A DNA stretch of 64,000 nucleotides. Origin: Pseudotabrizicola algicola. Its GTDB lineage: Bacteria; Pseudomonadota; Alphaproteobacteria; Rhodobacterales; Rhodobacteraceae. Location of the stretch: NCBI RefSeq assembly GCF_010915705.1, contig NZ_JAAIKE010000008.1, positions 1 through 64,000 on the forward strand, written 5' to 3'. Position 1 is the stretch's first letter. The number at the start of each line of letters is the position of its first letter. Positions 54,767-62,848 of the stretch are shown in pieces. The notes under the pieces were generated by a model, which worked only from the letters and a program-made list of their open reading frames with translations, was not told the DNA's origin and made no database searches. Made by a program: the position numbers and the translations under genes.

Positions 54767-55286
54767 CGGTGTGGGCCAGGATGAAGATTCGCAACCGCTG
54801 GTGCGGCGCACCGACTTCAGCCGCGCTGAACAGACCCGCCGCAGGCGTGTAGCCCAGTCCCCAAAGCTCTCGCAGGACGGTCTCGAGCCCGAGGGTGACG
54901 TGCCCGGCGACGTTTTCCAGGAACACCCATTCGGGGCGGAGCTCAAAGATGACCCGGGCGACCTCGGGCCAGAGATGGCGGGGGTCGCCGGTTCCACCGC
55001 GCTTTCCGGCCGCGCTGAAGGGCTGGCAGGGATATCCGGCAAGCACCGTGTCGAAAGCCCCGCGGAAAGGCCTTGCGTCGAAGCTGCGCAGATCGGTCCA
55101 GATCGGGGCTGGGGCGAAATACCCCGCGCACTGGGCGGCGATGAGGACGGCACGGGGCCAGTCCTCCCATTCGACAAAGGCGCGGGTGTGATAGCCGGGC
55201 TCGGCGAGCATGAGGCCCATATCCAGGCCTCCGCCGCCTGCGCAGAGAGACAATCCGTGCCGGGGACGTGACACCATGCCATTCAC
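54129..55286 (-). CDS. C5 cytosine DNA methyltransferase
   Basis: 385 residues with a GTG start at 55286 (ATG at 55277 is an alternative). Motif I is LCAGGGGLDMG at 14-24, motif IV GYPCQPFS at 84-91 with the catalytic Cys87, motif VI ENV at 124-126, motif VIII QRLRIF at 163-168, and the C-terminal motif X-like RLLGNGVHPLAAAHAW. It methylates cytosine C5. Residues from about 170 onward are encoded by DNA that is also open in the +1 frame. Its start overlaps the upstream initiator gene by 4 bp. Probably an orphan, anti-restriction enzyme. Confidence 0.9.
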   Translation of the reverse strand: MNGMVSRPRHGLSLCAGGGGLDMGLMLAEPGYHTRAFVEWEDWPRAVLIAAQCAGYFAPAPIWTDLRSFDARPFRGAFDTVLAGYPCQPFSAAGKRGGTGDPRHLWPEVARVIFELRPEWVFLENVAGHVTLGLETVLRELWGLGYTPAAGLFSAAEVGAPHQRLRIFILAHTDEPAPRNGQLQPGREQRLHPEGRGAGAGHHQLVDAQGDGWREGRARAELWLGRDATPARAGSAMADASRAELEGQFGGKHHPHRRKVPDGHPALPGGAGLHPPGPGDHDAWRAILAARPDLAPALGFDDCLAWARHLATDPEGPVAAAAEPALRRMADGLAHRARALRLLGNGVHPLAAAHAWRSLAAAHGLGPVDLAADGGRPTPGADGFP

Positions 55287-56320
55287 CGCACCCCCCGTTC
55301 GCGCAATCGCTCGGGCGTGACCAGTCCCCGGGTCAGCATCGCGTCGCGCATGGTGTTGCTGATCGTACTGGGCGGCAGGAACCGGTCGGAGTTCACAAGA
55401 TCCGCGTAGAAGGCCGCGAGCTCATCGTCGCTGGGCCGGGGGCCCTCGTCGCGCTTGCGGCGCCGGGTCTCGCCGTTGCCGGTTCCCGGACCCTTCTGCG
55501 GAATCGCTGCGCCGGTCTGCTTCAGGCGCTGGGCAGCGCGCTGTATGGCACGATCAAGGGCTTTCGGCCCGTCCGGCGGTTCGGGATGATCGCGCCGTGA
55601 CGCCTCGGCGACCGCGAGGATCGCGTCCACGTCGAGACCCAGGTCGTCGCGCCAGCGGCGGACATGCTCGCGCGGCGGCCAGCCCTGCCACCAGCCGGGC
55701 AGGGCAGTCGGATCGAGGCCCAGCGCTCGGAGCAGCTCCCCGAAGAATTCCTCGGAGATGGCCTCGCGCGCCTGCGCGCCCTCCTCCTCCTTTACTGGTT
55801 TACTTAGAGGTTCCCTTACAGGGTTAGTGTCCGGATTCCGGACACGGCTTTCGGCATTTTCCGGACACGGGTCGGGGTCAGAATCGGACACGGGACGGGC
55901 GCAACACCCGTGTCCAGTTTCCGGACACGGTCTGAGCTCGACAGGCGCATCGTCCTCGAAAGGCGCTGGTTCTGCGCAGGTTTCTCCGTCGTCTGCCTCT
56001 CCATGTCCGGTTTCCGGACACGGGTCTGGCACATGCGGTGTGAAGCCCGGCTCGAAGCCCAGAATGTAGCGGGTCGGCATCTGCCGCTTGGTGACAGGAT
56101 GCAGGCGCGGAACACGGCGCAGGAGCCCGGCCGCCTCGAGCTGGCCAAGGTGTTCGTTCAGCGTCGAGCGGCTGATTTCGCAATCCTCGGCCAGCCGATC
56201 CTGCGAGGGAAAGCAGCCATAGTCCGGATTGAAACGATCACACAGATGCCAGAGCACGATCTTGGTGGTCGGCTTCAGCCCGCGCTGCTTGATGGCCCAG
56301 TTGGTGGCCTCGTGGCTCAT
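55283..56320 (-). CDS. Phage replication initiator-like protein (lambda O position)
   Basis: 345 residues from the ATG at 56318-56320; the longer frame to 56836 overlaps the VRR-NUC gene. A winged helix near 20-70 (GCFPSQDRLAEDCEISRSTL) is followed by a repeat-coded linker with three CPE-type repeats (CPETGHG at two places) and then a helical C-terminal half. The linker DNA carries iterons. The organisation of HTH, iterons in the coding sequence and C-terminal interaction domain is like lambda O. It would start replication of the prophage. Confidence 0.75.
   Translation of the reverse strand: MSHEATNWAIKQRGLKPTTKIVLWHLCDRFNPDYGCFPSQDRLAEDCEISRSTLNEHLGQLEAAGLLRRVPRLHPVTKRQMPTRYILGFEPGFTPHVPDPCPETGHGEADDGETCAEPAPFEDDAPVELRPCPETGHGCCARPVSDSDPDPCPENAESRVRNPDTNPVREPLSKPVKEEEGAQAREAISEEFFGELLRALGLDPTALPGWWQGWPPREHVRRWRDDLGLDVDAILAVAEASRRDHPEPPDGPKALDRAIQRAAQRLKQTGAAIPQKGPGTGNGETRRRKRDEGPRPSDDELAAFYADLVNSDRFLPPSTISNTMRDAMLTRGLVTPERLRERGVR
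55790..55826 (+). other. AT-richer segment beside the iterons, possible unwinding element
   Basis: A stretch around 55790-55826 (tttactggtttacttag and following) is visibly less GC-rich than the surrounding gene and abuts the iteron cluster, as the unwinding element of lambda-type origins does. Confidence 0.4.
55827..56024 (+). repeat. Iteron cluster, TTTCCGGACACGG repeats (probable prophage origin)
   Basis: Near-identical copies at 55836-55847, 55858-55870, 55918-55930 and 56011-56023, a partial copy at 55884-55893, and inverted copies at 55827-55835, 55906-55913 and 56003-56010. Two are arranged as palindromes (GTGTCCGGA/TTCCGGACAC at 55827-55845). On the minus strand they encode the repeated CPE motif of the initiator. 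Confidence 0.82.
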
Positions 56321-56712
56321 GGCGCGGGCCTCCGCACCGGAGCCGCGACACGCGTGGTGAACCCATGGTCCGCCAGCGCGCCCAACGCGTCGTCGAGCGA
56401 GCGAACCAGCGCCCAGCCATGGCCCTGCGCCAGCACGGCATCGCGAAACGCCTCCTGCGTTGGGCTTAGCCGCCCCTTGAGGGATTTCAGCTCGAGGAAC
56501 AGCACGCGCCCGTCGCAGAAAACCATCAGATCGGCGAAGCCGGGATGGACGCCCATGCCGACCAAGATCGCCTGGCGCTTGGCGCCGCGCGGGCCGGCCT
56601 CGGTGACCTCGTTGGCGCAATGGTGAATGATCGCTGATCGGGGCAGGGCAAAGCGCAGGGCCTGCACCACTGCGCGCTGCAGATCGGCCTCGGGTGTGCC
56701 TCGGCGCTTCAT
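56317..56712 (-). CDS. VRR-NUC nuclease
   Basis: 131 residues. The VRR-NUC (PD-(D/E)XK) motif is clear: HPGFADLMVF (Asp61) and LFLELKSLKG (Glu74, Lys76), then LSPTQEAF. Small stand-alone VRR-NUC enzymes in phages act on branched DNA such as Holliday junctions. It overlaps the initiator start by 4 bp and the upstream gene by 4 bp, so it is part of the replication operon. Confidence 0.9.
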   Translation of the reverse strand: MKRRGTPEADLQRAVVQALRFALPRSAIIHHCANEVTEAGPRGAKRQAILVGMGVHPGFADLMVFCDGRVLFLELKSLKGRLSPTQEAFRDAVLAQGHGWALVRSLDDALGALADHGFTTRVAAPVRRPAP

Positions 56713-56978
56713 CGGCGCACCTCGGGATCCGGCCGGTGGCGCCCAGCGCGCCCGGGCGATCGGGCATCAAGGACCACGAGCAGGATCCGCGCGTCCTCGC
56801 GCTCGGCCGGGGTCTCGCCATGCTGGACCAGCACATTGCAGGCGAGTCGGATCAGATGGTCGGAGTGGTTCACGACGTCGGCGACGACGATACGGGCCTC
56901 GCGCAGCCGCTCGTCGATCCAGTCCTGGCGCACCTCGTCGCGCTGGGCGCGCTTGCGGAAGGGCAGGGGGATGGTCAT
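56709..56978 (-). CDS. Small phage protein of unknown function
   Basis: 89 residues, with an N-terminal basic helix and NHSDHLIRLACNVLVQHGET. It overlaps both neighbours by 4 bp in an ATGA chain. No family is recognised; the position suggests a replication accessory role. Confidence 0.6.
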   Translation of the reverse strand: MTIPLPFRKRAQRDEVRQDWIDERLREARIVVADVVNHSDHLIRLACNVLVQHGETPAEREDARILLVVLDARSPGRAGRHRPDPEVRR

Positions 56979-57238
56979 CGCCGCGCCCCCGCGCGCCGGG
57001 GAGCGGGCGCTTCCTGCTGCATGAGCCAGTCCTGCACCGCGTCGCGGCGGTAGTAGATCTTCCGCCCTGCCCGCACGCAGGGTGGCCCGAAGCGCAGCTT
57101 CTCCCAGCGATGCAGGGTTTCGACGGTGACCCCGAGCTCAAGGGCGAGGTCGAGGCGGCTGATCCACCCGCTCATCAGACGTGGCGCGCTGGATCTGGGG
57201 GAGGTTCCAAGTTCTGTCATCCGGTCTCTCCTGGTCAT
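56975..57238 (-). CDS. Excisionase/AlpA-like helix-turn-helix protein
   Basis: 87 residues from 57238, or about 66 from an internal ATG. The MerR-like fold reads ISRLDLALELGVTVETLHRW, then a wing with PPCVRAGRKIYYRRDAVQDW. Such proteins act as excisionases or activators of the early operon. It is the first gene of the leftward early operon and faces the integrase across a 0.58-kb gap. Confidence 0.82.
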   Translation of the reverse strand: MTRRDRMTELGTSPRSSAPRLMSGWISRLDLALELGVTVETLHRWEKLRFGPPCVRAGRKIYYRRDAVQDWLMQQEAPAPRRAGARR

Positions 57239-57822
57239 CGCCCGGCATGGGCAGAGTTCAGGACTTCAGAAGCGCAGAGCCGGAAGGGTGGCGGGAAGGC
57301 GGAGACCGGCGGTGATGCGATAGATGCTTGCCGGTCATTGATATCGCTGGAGTTTTCGAGGAAATGGGGTCGCGCAGGCGTTTGCAGCCGACAGTGCGAG
57401 AAGGGCGCTTGCGGTGCCGCGTGGCAATCCGGGGGCAGTTAGAGCAGCCGATTTACAGGCTTTCGCTGTGTTTTACCGATACTGGCGGGCATCCGTGCGC
57501 ATTGAGCCAACCGGCAAAGGGTCGAAACCCTTGCCGGTCATTGATTTCAAATGGAATTTACAGATTCTGTGAGGATTCCAGACGGGTTCTACGCTGGCAG
57601 CGGACCTTGGTACCGGCCTCATGACGATCCCGCCGAACGAATTCACGGCAGATTCGCCCTTGGCGACCTGCGTGAACGGCCAGTTTCTCTAATGAATTCA
57701 ACGACCGGCAGCGATCCGGCGCATCACTGCCGGTCACCGCCTGTGCGCCACCCCTCGGCGCATGCTTCGCTTGATAAGCCTGCGCATCTACGCCTGTGTC
57801 ATGCGCAGAAGGAGGCGTGCGC
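57239..57822. promoter_or_regulatory. Regulatory/attachment region between early operon and integrase
   Basis: 584 bp without a supported gene. It holds three hairpin-bearing repeats (57305-57357, 57510-57560 and 57694-57735) that share the core GCCGGTCATTGAtwTC. The promoters of both the leftward early operon and the integrase must be here. No attachment-site core could be assigned. Confidence 0.6.
57305..57735. repeat. Three copies of a hairpin repeat with core GCCGGTCATTGAtwTC
   Basis: Copy 1 57305-57357, copy 2 57510-57560, copy 3 57694-57735 (inverted). Each has an ACCGGC...GCCGGT inverted repeat (arms of 5 to 10 bp) directly followed by the TTGAtwTC half. They look like binding sites for a dimeric regulator or for integrase or excisionase. 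Confidence 0.75.
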
Positions 57823-59082
57823 ATGGTCAAGAGATTGCGATTGAACGACAAAACCGTTCGGGAACAGATCCCGGAAGAGGATCGGGACTACCAGGTCTTC
57901 GACACCGAGATCCGCGGGCTCTCCATCCGTGTCATGCGCTCGGGGGAGCGGTCCTTTGTGCTGGACTATCGCTTCGCGGGGCGGCAGCGCCGCATGGTGA
58001 TCGGACGCTGGCCGGAATGGAGCGTGACGGCGGCCCGCGAGCGGGCGCGCGAGTTGCGCCGCCAGATCGATGAAGGTACCGACCCGCTGGGCGAACGCGG
58101 CGCGCTGCGTGAGGCGCCTCGGTTCAAGGACATGATCGATCGCTATCTGGCCGAACATGCGTCGACGCTGGCCCCGTTGAGTGCGTCCGACCATCGCTCG
58201 TTTCTGACCAAGCTGGTCGCCCCGCATTGGGGCAACAAGCTGGTGACCGAGATCACCCCGCAGGACGTGACGAAGCTTCTGAACATCATCGCGCAGGGAA
58301 GGGCGCGTCCGTCGAAGGCGAAGCCCAACAACCGCGCGCGCAAGCTGAAGGGGAAGAAACCAACGCCCGTCCGCGCAAACCGGATCGGCGAGGTACTGCG
58401 CAAGATGTTCAACCTCGCCATCCAGTGGGGATGGCGCGCTGACAATCCTGCCTCGGGGTTCAAGAAGCGCGTCGAGACCGCGCGCGAGCGCTTCCTCTCA
58501 CACGAGGAAATCCGCAGGCTGGCCGACGTGCTGGACGCGGCTGAGGACCAGCGTGCCGCCGGCATCATCCGGATCTGCATGCTGACCGGCGCCCGCGTAG
58601 GAGAGGTCCGCCAGGCGCGGTTCGAGCAGTTCAACCTCGAACTCGGGATCTGGTCGAAACCAGCGGCGACCACCAAGCAGCGCAAGACCCACCGGGTTCC
58701 GATCTCGGCCGATGTCGCGGCCATCGTTCGGCAGCGGGCGCTCGTGGTGCGCAAGGGCAACCCATGGCTCTTCCCCGGCGATGTGCCGGGCCAGCCCGTC
58801 AAGGAAATCCGCCGCTTCTGGATCAAGGTGCAGCGGGAGGCGAACCTGCCCGATGTGCGCATCCATGATCTGCGCCACACCTTCGCGTCGCTGCTGGTCA
58901 GCGGCGGGGCCTCGCTCGAGATGATCGGGAAACTGCTCGGACACAGCCAGATGCAGACGACCCTGCGCTACGCGCATCTGATGGACTCGCCCCTGCGCGC
59001 CGGGGTCGATGCCGTGGCCGGGATGCTCCGGCCACGCCCGAAGATCGTTCATGATGCCGATGCGAAGTCCAGGCCCGCCTGA
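57823..59082 (+). CDS. int: Tyrosine recombinase, prophage integrase
   Basis: 419 residues from the ATG at 57823, with GGAGG 7 nt upstream; an in-frame start at 57796 is less likely. N-terminal DUF4102-type arm-binding domain (about 1-85), core-binding domain (about 100-210), catalytic domain with Arg258 (TGARVGEVR), His348-x-x-Arg351 (HDLRHTFAS), His374 (LLGHSQ) and Tyr383 (RYAHL). P4-type integrases commonly use tRNA genes. It is at the right end of the prophage. Confidence 0.95.
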   Translation: MVKRLRLNDKTVREQIPEEDRDYQVFDTEIRGLSIRVMRSGERSFVLDYRFAGRQRRMVIGRWPEWSVTAARERARELRRQIDEGTDPLGERGALREAPRFKDMIDRYLAEHASTLAPLSASDHRSFLTKLVAPHWGNKLVTEITPQDVTKLLNIIAQGRARPSKAKPNNRARKLKGKKPTPVRANRIGEVLRKMFNLAIQWGWRADNPASGFKKRVETARERFLSHEEIRRLADVLDAAEDQRAAGIIRICMLTGARVGEVRQARFEQFNLELGIWSKPAATTKQRKTHRVPISADVAAIVRQRALVVRKGNPWLFPGDVPGQPVKEIRRFWIKVQREANLPDVRIHDLRHTFASLLVSGGASLEMIGKLLGHSQMQTTLRYAHLMDSPLRAGVDAVAGMLRPRPKIVHDADAKSRPA

Positions 59083-59096
59083 GGCGACCCGCGCGC

Positions 59097-59693
59097 TCAG
59101 TTCTCGCCACGCAAGGCGCGCCAGAACGGGCGCAGCCGACGGCGGATGGTGCTCTCGTCGGGAACGTCGCCGCTCTCGGCGACATTGCCGAACCACTCCT
59201 GCAGCTCTCCGATCAGCTCCGCCTGCGTCGCAGGCAGGCCGTGTTCGTGAATGCGCTTGATCATGGCCACATACATCCCCTCCCAGTCATAGGGGGAGAG
59301 TGCGCCCGTGCCGCCGCCGATGCGGCGCAGCAGATCGTATTCGTCCTCGAACCGCAGCACGTCCTGGCCGCTGATCAGCAGATCGGCGATCGACACGTCG
59401 ACCCCGTCGGCCGGCTCGGTGACATAAATCCAGTCGGCCCCCGGATCGGGCTTTACGCGCAGCAGCTTGATGGAGGTGGGCCCGGTGCCGCTGCGCCGGA
59501 AGAGGGGCAACATGTCCATGGGCGAGACGAAGACCTTGCCGGACACCTTGTCGGTTCCGCAGATCGCCAGGGGAATGCCGGTGACAATGTCCAGCTTGCC
59601 CACGGCGGCCCAGCCCGCGATGTCGGCGATGGTGCAGCCCCAACGCGACGCGGTTTCGTGAAGGGTGAAGAATGCTCTCGGTGGTAGTGCCAT
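59097..59693 (-). CDS. Hypothetical protein next to integrase
   Basis: 198 residues from the ATG at 59691-59693; the longer frame to 59852 is not supported. The N-terminal part (ASRWGCTIADIAGWAAVGKL) reads like a MerR-type helix-turn-helix, and the last 60 residues (ATQAELIGELQEWFGNVAES) like a second winged helix with an ESTIRRRLRPFWRAL end. Such proteins recur next to integrases in this group of bacteria. Probably DNA-binding; convergent with int. Confidence 0.65.
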   Translation of the reverse strand: MALPPRAFFTLHETASRWGCTIADIAGWAAVGKLDIVTGIPLAICGTDKVSGKVFVSPMDMLPLFRRSGTGPTSIKLLRVKPDPGADWIYVTEPADGVDVSIADLLISGQDVLRFEDEYDLLRRIGGGTGALSPYDWEGMYVAMIKRIHEHGLPATQAELIGELQEWFGNVAESGDVPDESTIRRRLRPFWRALRGEN

Positions 59694-59937
59694 ACTGACT
59701 CCAGTTCTCGTTCTGAGTGGGTGCGGCTTGCCACCAGGAGCCGGTGGGGCGCCGCCCGAAGCGCTGACGCGAGGGTGGAAACCTGCAGGCACGAGATTGA
59801 TGAAGGCATGCCTCGACCAGGACGCCGCAGAAGCGCCTGTCAAATTCTTCAATCAATCAGCAACCTTAAGGCGAATCGCCCTCAGATGTAGTATACCCTG
59901 AGCATTACGTCATAAACTGTCGGGGATAGGGGGCCGC

Positions 59938-60930
59938 ATGTCGTTTCGGAAGGCACAGGATTTGTTGAAGCTGGCGCGCCTGTCGGCATCGCGCCATGGC
60001 GGAATCAGCGTGAAGGAGGTTGCCGAGGAATTCAGCGTCAACGAGCGCACTGCCCAGCGCATGATCTATGCCCTGAAGGAGGTCTTCCCGAGCATCTCCC
60101 ACCAGACCGACAGCGAACGGCGCCGATGGTGGAAGCTGCACGACACGGCCATGATCGGCATGCAGGGCATATACGACCGTGAGCTGGTGGCGCTCGAGAT
60201 GAGCATCAGGCGGGCGGAGCGCGAGGGCGCGCTTATGGACGCGGAGGCGCTACAAGCCCTACGCGACCGCTTGATGGCAACGCTTCCCTCGTCCCACGCG
60301 CGACGCGCCGAGGTCGATGCCGAGACGATCCTCGAGGCGAAGGGCTATGCCTGCCGCCCTGGTCCCAAGGTGAAGACCTCGGCCACCGTGATGAGCGTCA
60401 TCGCCGCGGCGCTGAAGGGGCCCTTCCGGCTTGTCGTCTGGTATCAGGGTGCGCAGGACGCCGAGCCGTGCCAGCGCACAGTCGAACCCTACGGTCTCCT
60501 TCTCGGGACGCGCCACTACCTGATCGCGCGCGACATCGCCAAGGATGAGTGCCTGCGCCGCTTCCGTCTGGACCGCATCGCCGGGGCCGAGATCACCATC
60601 GAGTGGTTCGAGAAGGACAAGGATTTCGACTTGGAAGCCTACGCGGCGCAATCCTTCGGGTCGTTTCACGCGGACGCAGAGGTCTCCCGGGTCGTCTGGC
60701 GCTTCAGCCCGGCGGCCGCAGCGGCCGCCCGCGAGTTCGAGTTCCACCCCAACCAGGAGATCGTCGAGCACGACGATGGCGGGCTGATCGTCACCTTCGA
60801 GGCCAGCGGCCTCGTCGAGATGGCCTGGCATCTTTACAAGTGGGGTGACGCGGTTGAAGTGGTCGAGCCTGTCGCGCTGAGGGAGATGGTGGTGGGTTTT
60901 CAGAACATATCCATTAAGGTGCTTCCTTGA
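59938..60930 (+). CDS. WYL-domain transcriptional regulator
   Basis: 330 residues. An N-terminal helix-turn-helix (SVKEVAEEFSVNERTAQRMI) is followed by the WYL domain with VEPYGLLLGTRHYLIAR at 182-198 and a C-terminal WCX-like extension with VWRFSPAAAAAAREF. WYL regulators often control defence systems and mobile elements. The 244-bp gap before it is AT-rich with a GGCGAATCGCC palindrome near 59872. It is convergent with the SLC13 gene. Confidence 0.88.
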   Translation: MSFRKAQDLLKLARLSASRHGGISVKEVAEEFSVNERTAQRMIYALKEVFPSISHQTDSERRRWWKLHDTAMIGMQGIYDRELVALEMSIRRAEREGALMDAEALQALRDRLMATLPSSHARRAEVDAETILEAKGYACRPGPKVKTSATVMSVIAAALKGPFRLVVWYQGAQDAEPCQRTVEPYGLLLGTRHYLIARDIAKDECLRRFRLDRIAGAEITIEWFEKDKDFDLEAYAAQSFGSFHADAEVSRVVWRFSPAAAAAAREFEFHPNQEIVEHDDGGLIVTFEASGLVEMAWHLYKWGDAVEVVEPVALREMVVGFQNISIKVLP

Positions 60931-60962
60931 GGGAAGAGCGTGGCGCGTATGCGAAGCTCTGA

Positions 60963-62792
60963 TCAGAAAGGAAGCACGAGCGGCACAAGAGCCACACTCG
61001 CCGCCATGCAGATCACCGCAAAAGGCACGCCGATCTGCAGAAAATCTGCGAACCGGTAGTTGCCCGGCCCCACCACGAGCGTGTTCACTGGTGAGGAGAC
61101 GGGCGTCATGAAGGCAGCCGATGCCGCCAGCGCGACGGTCATCGCGAAGGGATAGGGCGAGGCGTCGAGGGCGCTGGCGACGGCCAGCGCCACCGGGGCC
61201 ATCAGGACAGCCGTGGCCGTGTTGGAGATGAACAGCCCGAGCAGCCCGGTGACCGCGAAGATCGCCGCCAGCACCAGCCGGGGCGAGGCACCGTCCAGCG
61301 CGTCGAGCAGCGCTTGTGCGGCGATCTCGACCCCGCCGGTGCGTTGCAGCGCCAGCGAAAACGGCAGCATGCCGACGATCAGGATCAGGCTCTGCCAGTG
61401 GATCGAGCGATACGCGCCCGCCATGTCGATGCAGCGGAACAGGCCCAGCAGCAGGCACCCGAACAGCGCCGCCTGCACATTCGGCACGATCCCCCAAACC
61501 ATCAGCACCACCACCAGCGCGAGCACGCCCACGGCCAGCGGCGCGCGGTGGCGTGCGGGCACGGCCTCGTCGGACTCGGCGGGCAGATCGAGCAGCACGA
61601 GATCGCGCCGCTCGTCGGCCAGTTTGCGGATCGCGCGCCACGGGCCGACGGTCAGCAGCGTGTCGCCGGGGCGCAGCGGCTCGTCGATCACGCTGTCGGG
61701 CACGGGTTTCGTGCCGTGCTTCATGCCGATCACCGAGAGGTCATGGGCGCTGCGGAACCGGGCCTGCGTGACCGTCTTGCCGATCAGGCGCGAGGTCGGC
61801 GGCACAATGATCTGCGCCATTCCGATTTCCTGCGCCGTGTCGGTGAACCACTGGCCGGAGACTGGCAGCGCGATCAGATCGTGCGCCTGTGCGAAGGCTT
61901 CGAGATCGTAGCCTGATGCGCCGTTCGCGCGCCGGTCGATCAGCAGGATGTCGCCAGCTTCCAACACCGTCTCGGCGCGGGGATGGATCAGCTTGCGGCG
62001 AAACCGGCTGCCGCGCTCGATGGCGACGATGTTGATGCCCGCGCTGGCGCGCAGGTCCAGGGTATCCAGCCGCTTGCCGGCAAGGTCGGACCCCGCGCGC
62101 AGTTGCAGCCGGTGCTCGCGGCCGGCAAGGCCGTAATCCGCAACCCAGCCCGTCAGCGCAGCGCGCTCAGGCAACTTGGGCGCCGGGCCCGGGGCGAGGA
62201 AGCGGCGCGCGACCAGCATGTAGAAGATCGCCAGCACCAGGATCGGGACGCCAAAGGGGGTGAAGGCGAAGAAACCGAAGCCCTCGTGCCCCTGCCGCAT
62301 CAGTTCGGAATGGACGACCAGGTTGGGCGCGGTGGCGACCAGCGTCATCATCCCGCTGATCAGCGCGGCCATAGAAAGCGGCATCATCAAACGACCTGCC
62401 GGAATGCGGGCGTTGCGGGCGATGCGCAGCACGATGGGGATGAAGATCGCGACGACCCCGGTCGAAGACATGAACGAGCCCACACCCGCCACGATCACCA
62501 TCAGGAGGAAGATCAGCTTCGCCTCGCTGGCACCGGCACGCGCCGTCAGCCAGTCGCCGAGGCGCTGTGCAACGCCGGTGCGCACAAGCGCCTCCCCGAT
62601 CACGAACAGGGCCGCGATCAGCACGATGTTCGGGTCCGACAGGCCCACCAACGCCTCGGACATGCTGATGACGCCTGTCATTGGCAGCGCGACCATCATG
62701 ATCACCGCCACCACATCCATGCGCGGGCGGTTGAGCGCGAACATGACCACCGCCGCGCCCAGCAGGGCCAGCACCATAGTGAGGGGGGACAT
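60963..62792 (-). CDS. SLC13-type permease with two RCK_C (TrkA-C) domains
   Basis: 609 residues. Membrane segments lie in the N-terminal 200 residues and again in about 420-609, separated by a soluble block with two RCK_C-type domains (about 210-290 and 310-395). The pattern STGVVAIFIPI and the SNTATAVLMAPVAL near 540 mark the SLC13/DASS or SbtB-like ion transporter family. The substrate could be sulfate or a dicarboxylate. It lies next to the stress protein gene. Confidence 0.85.
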   Translation of the reverse strand: MSPLTMVLALLGAAVVMFALNRPRMDVVAVIMMVALPMTGVISMSEALVGLSDPNIVLIAALFVIGEALVRTGVAQRLGDWLTARAGASEAKLIFLLMVIVAGVGSFMSSTGVVAIFIPIVLRIARNARIPAGRLMMPLSMAALISGMMTLVATAPNLVVHSELMRQGHEGFGFFAFTPFGVPILVLAIFYMLVARRFLAPGPAPKLPERAALTGWVADYGLAGREHRLQLRAGSDLAGKRLDTLDLRASAGINIVAIERGSRFRRKLIHPRAETVLEAGDILLIDRRANGASGYDLEAFAQAHDLIALPVSGQWFTDTAQEIGMAQIIVPPTSRLIGKTVTQARFRSAHDLSVIGMKHGTKPVPDSVIDEPLRPGDTLLTVGPWRAIRKLADERRDLVLLDLPAESDEAVPARHRAPLAVGVLALVVVLMVWGIVPNVQAALFGCLLLGLFRCIDMAGAYRSIHWQSLILIVGMLPFSLALQRTGGVEIAAQALLDALDGASPRLVLAAIFAVTGLLGLFISNTATAVLMAPVALAVASALDASPYPFAMTVALAASAAFMTPVSSPVNTLVVGPGNYRFADFLQIGVPFAVICMAASVALVPLVLPF

Positions 62793-62848
62793 CGACTAGA
62801 CCTCGCGCAGTGGTGCGGTGCAGTTTGGGATATGTGTGATGGCGCAGA

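Noticed and set aside
54129-55286. Sequencing frameshift in the C5 methyltransferase
   Set aside because: The methyltransferase frame is complete with all motifs including the C-terminal GNG motif, so no correction is needed; the second frame is extra.
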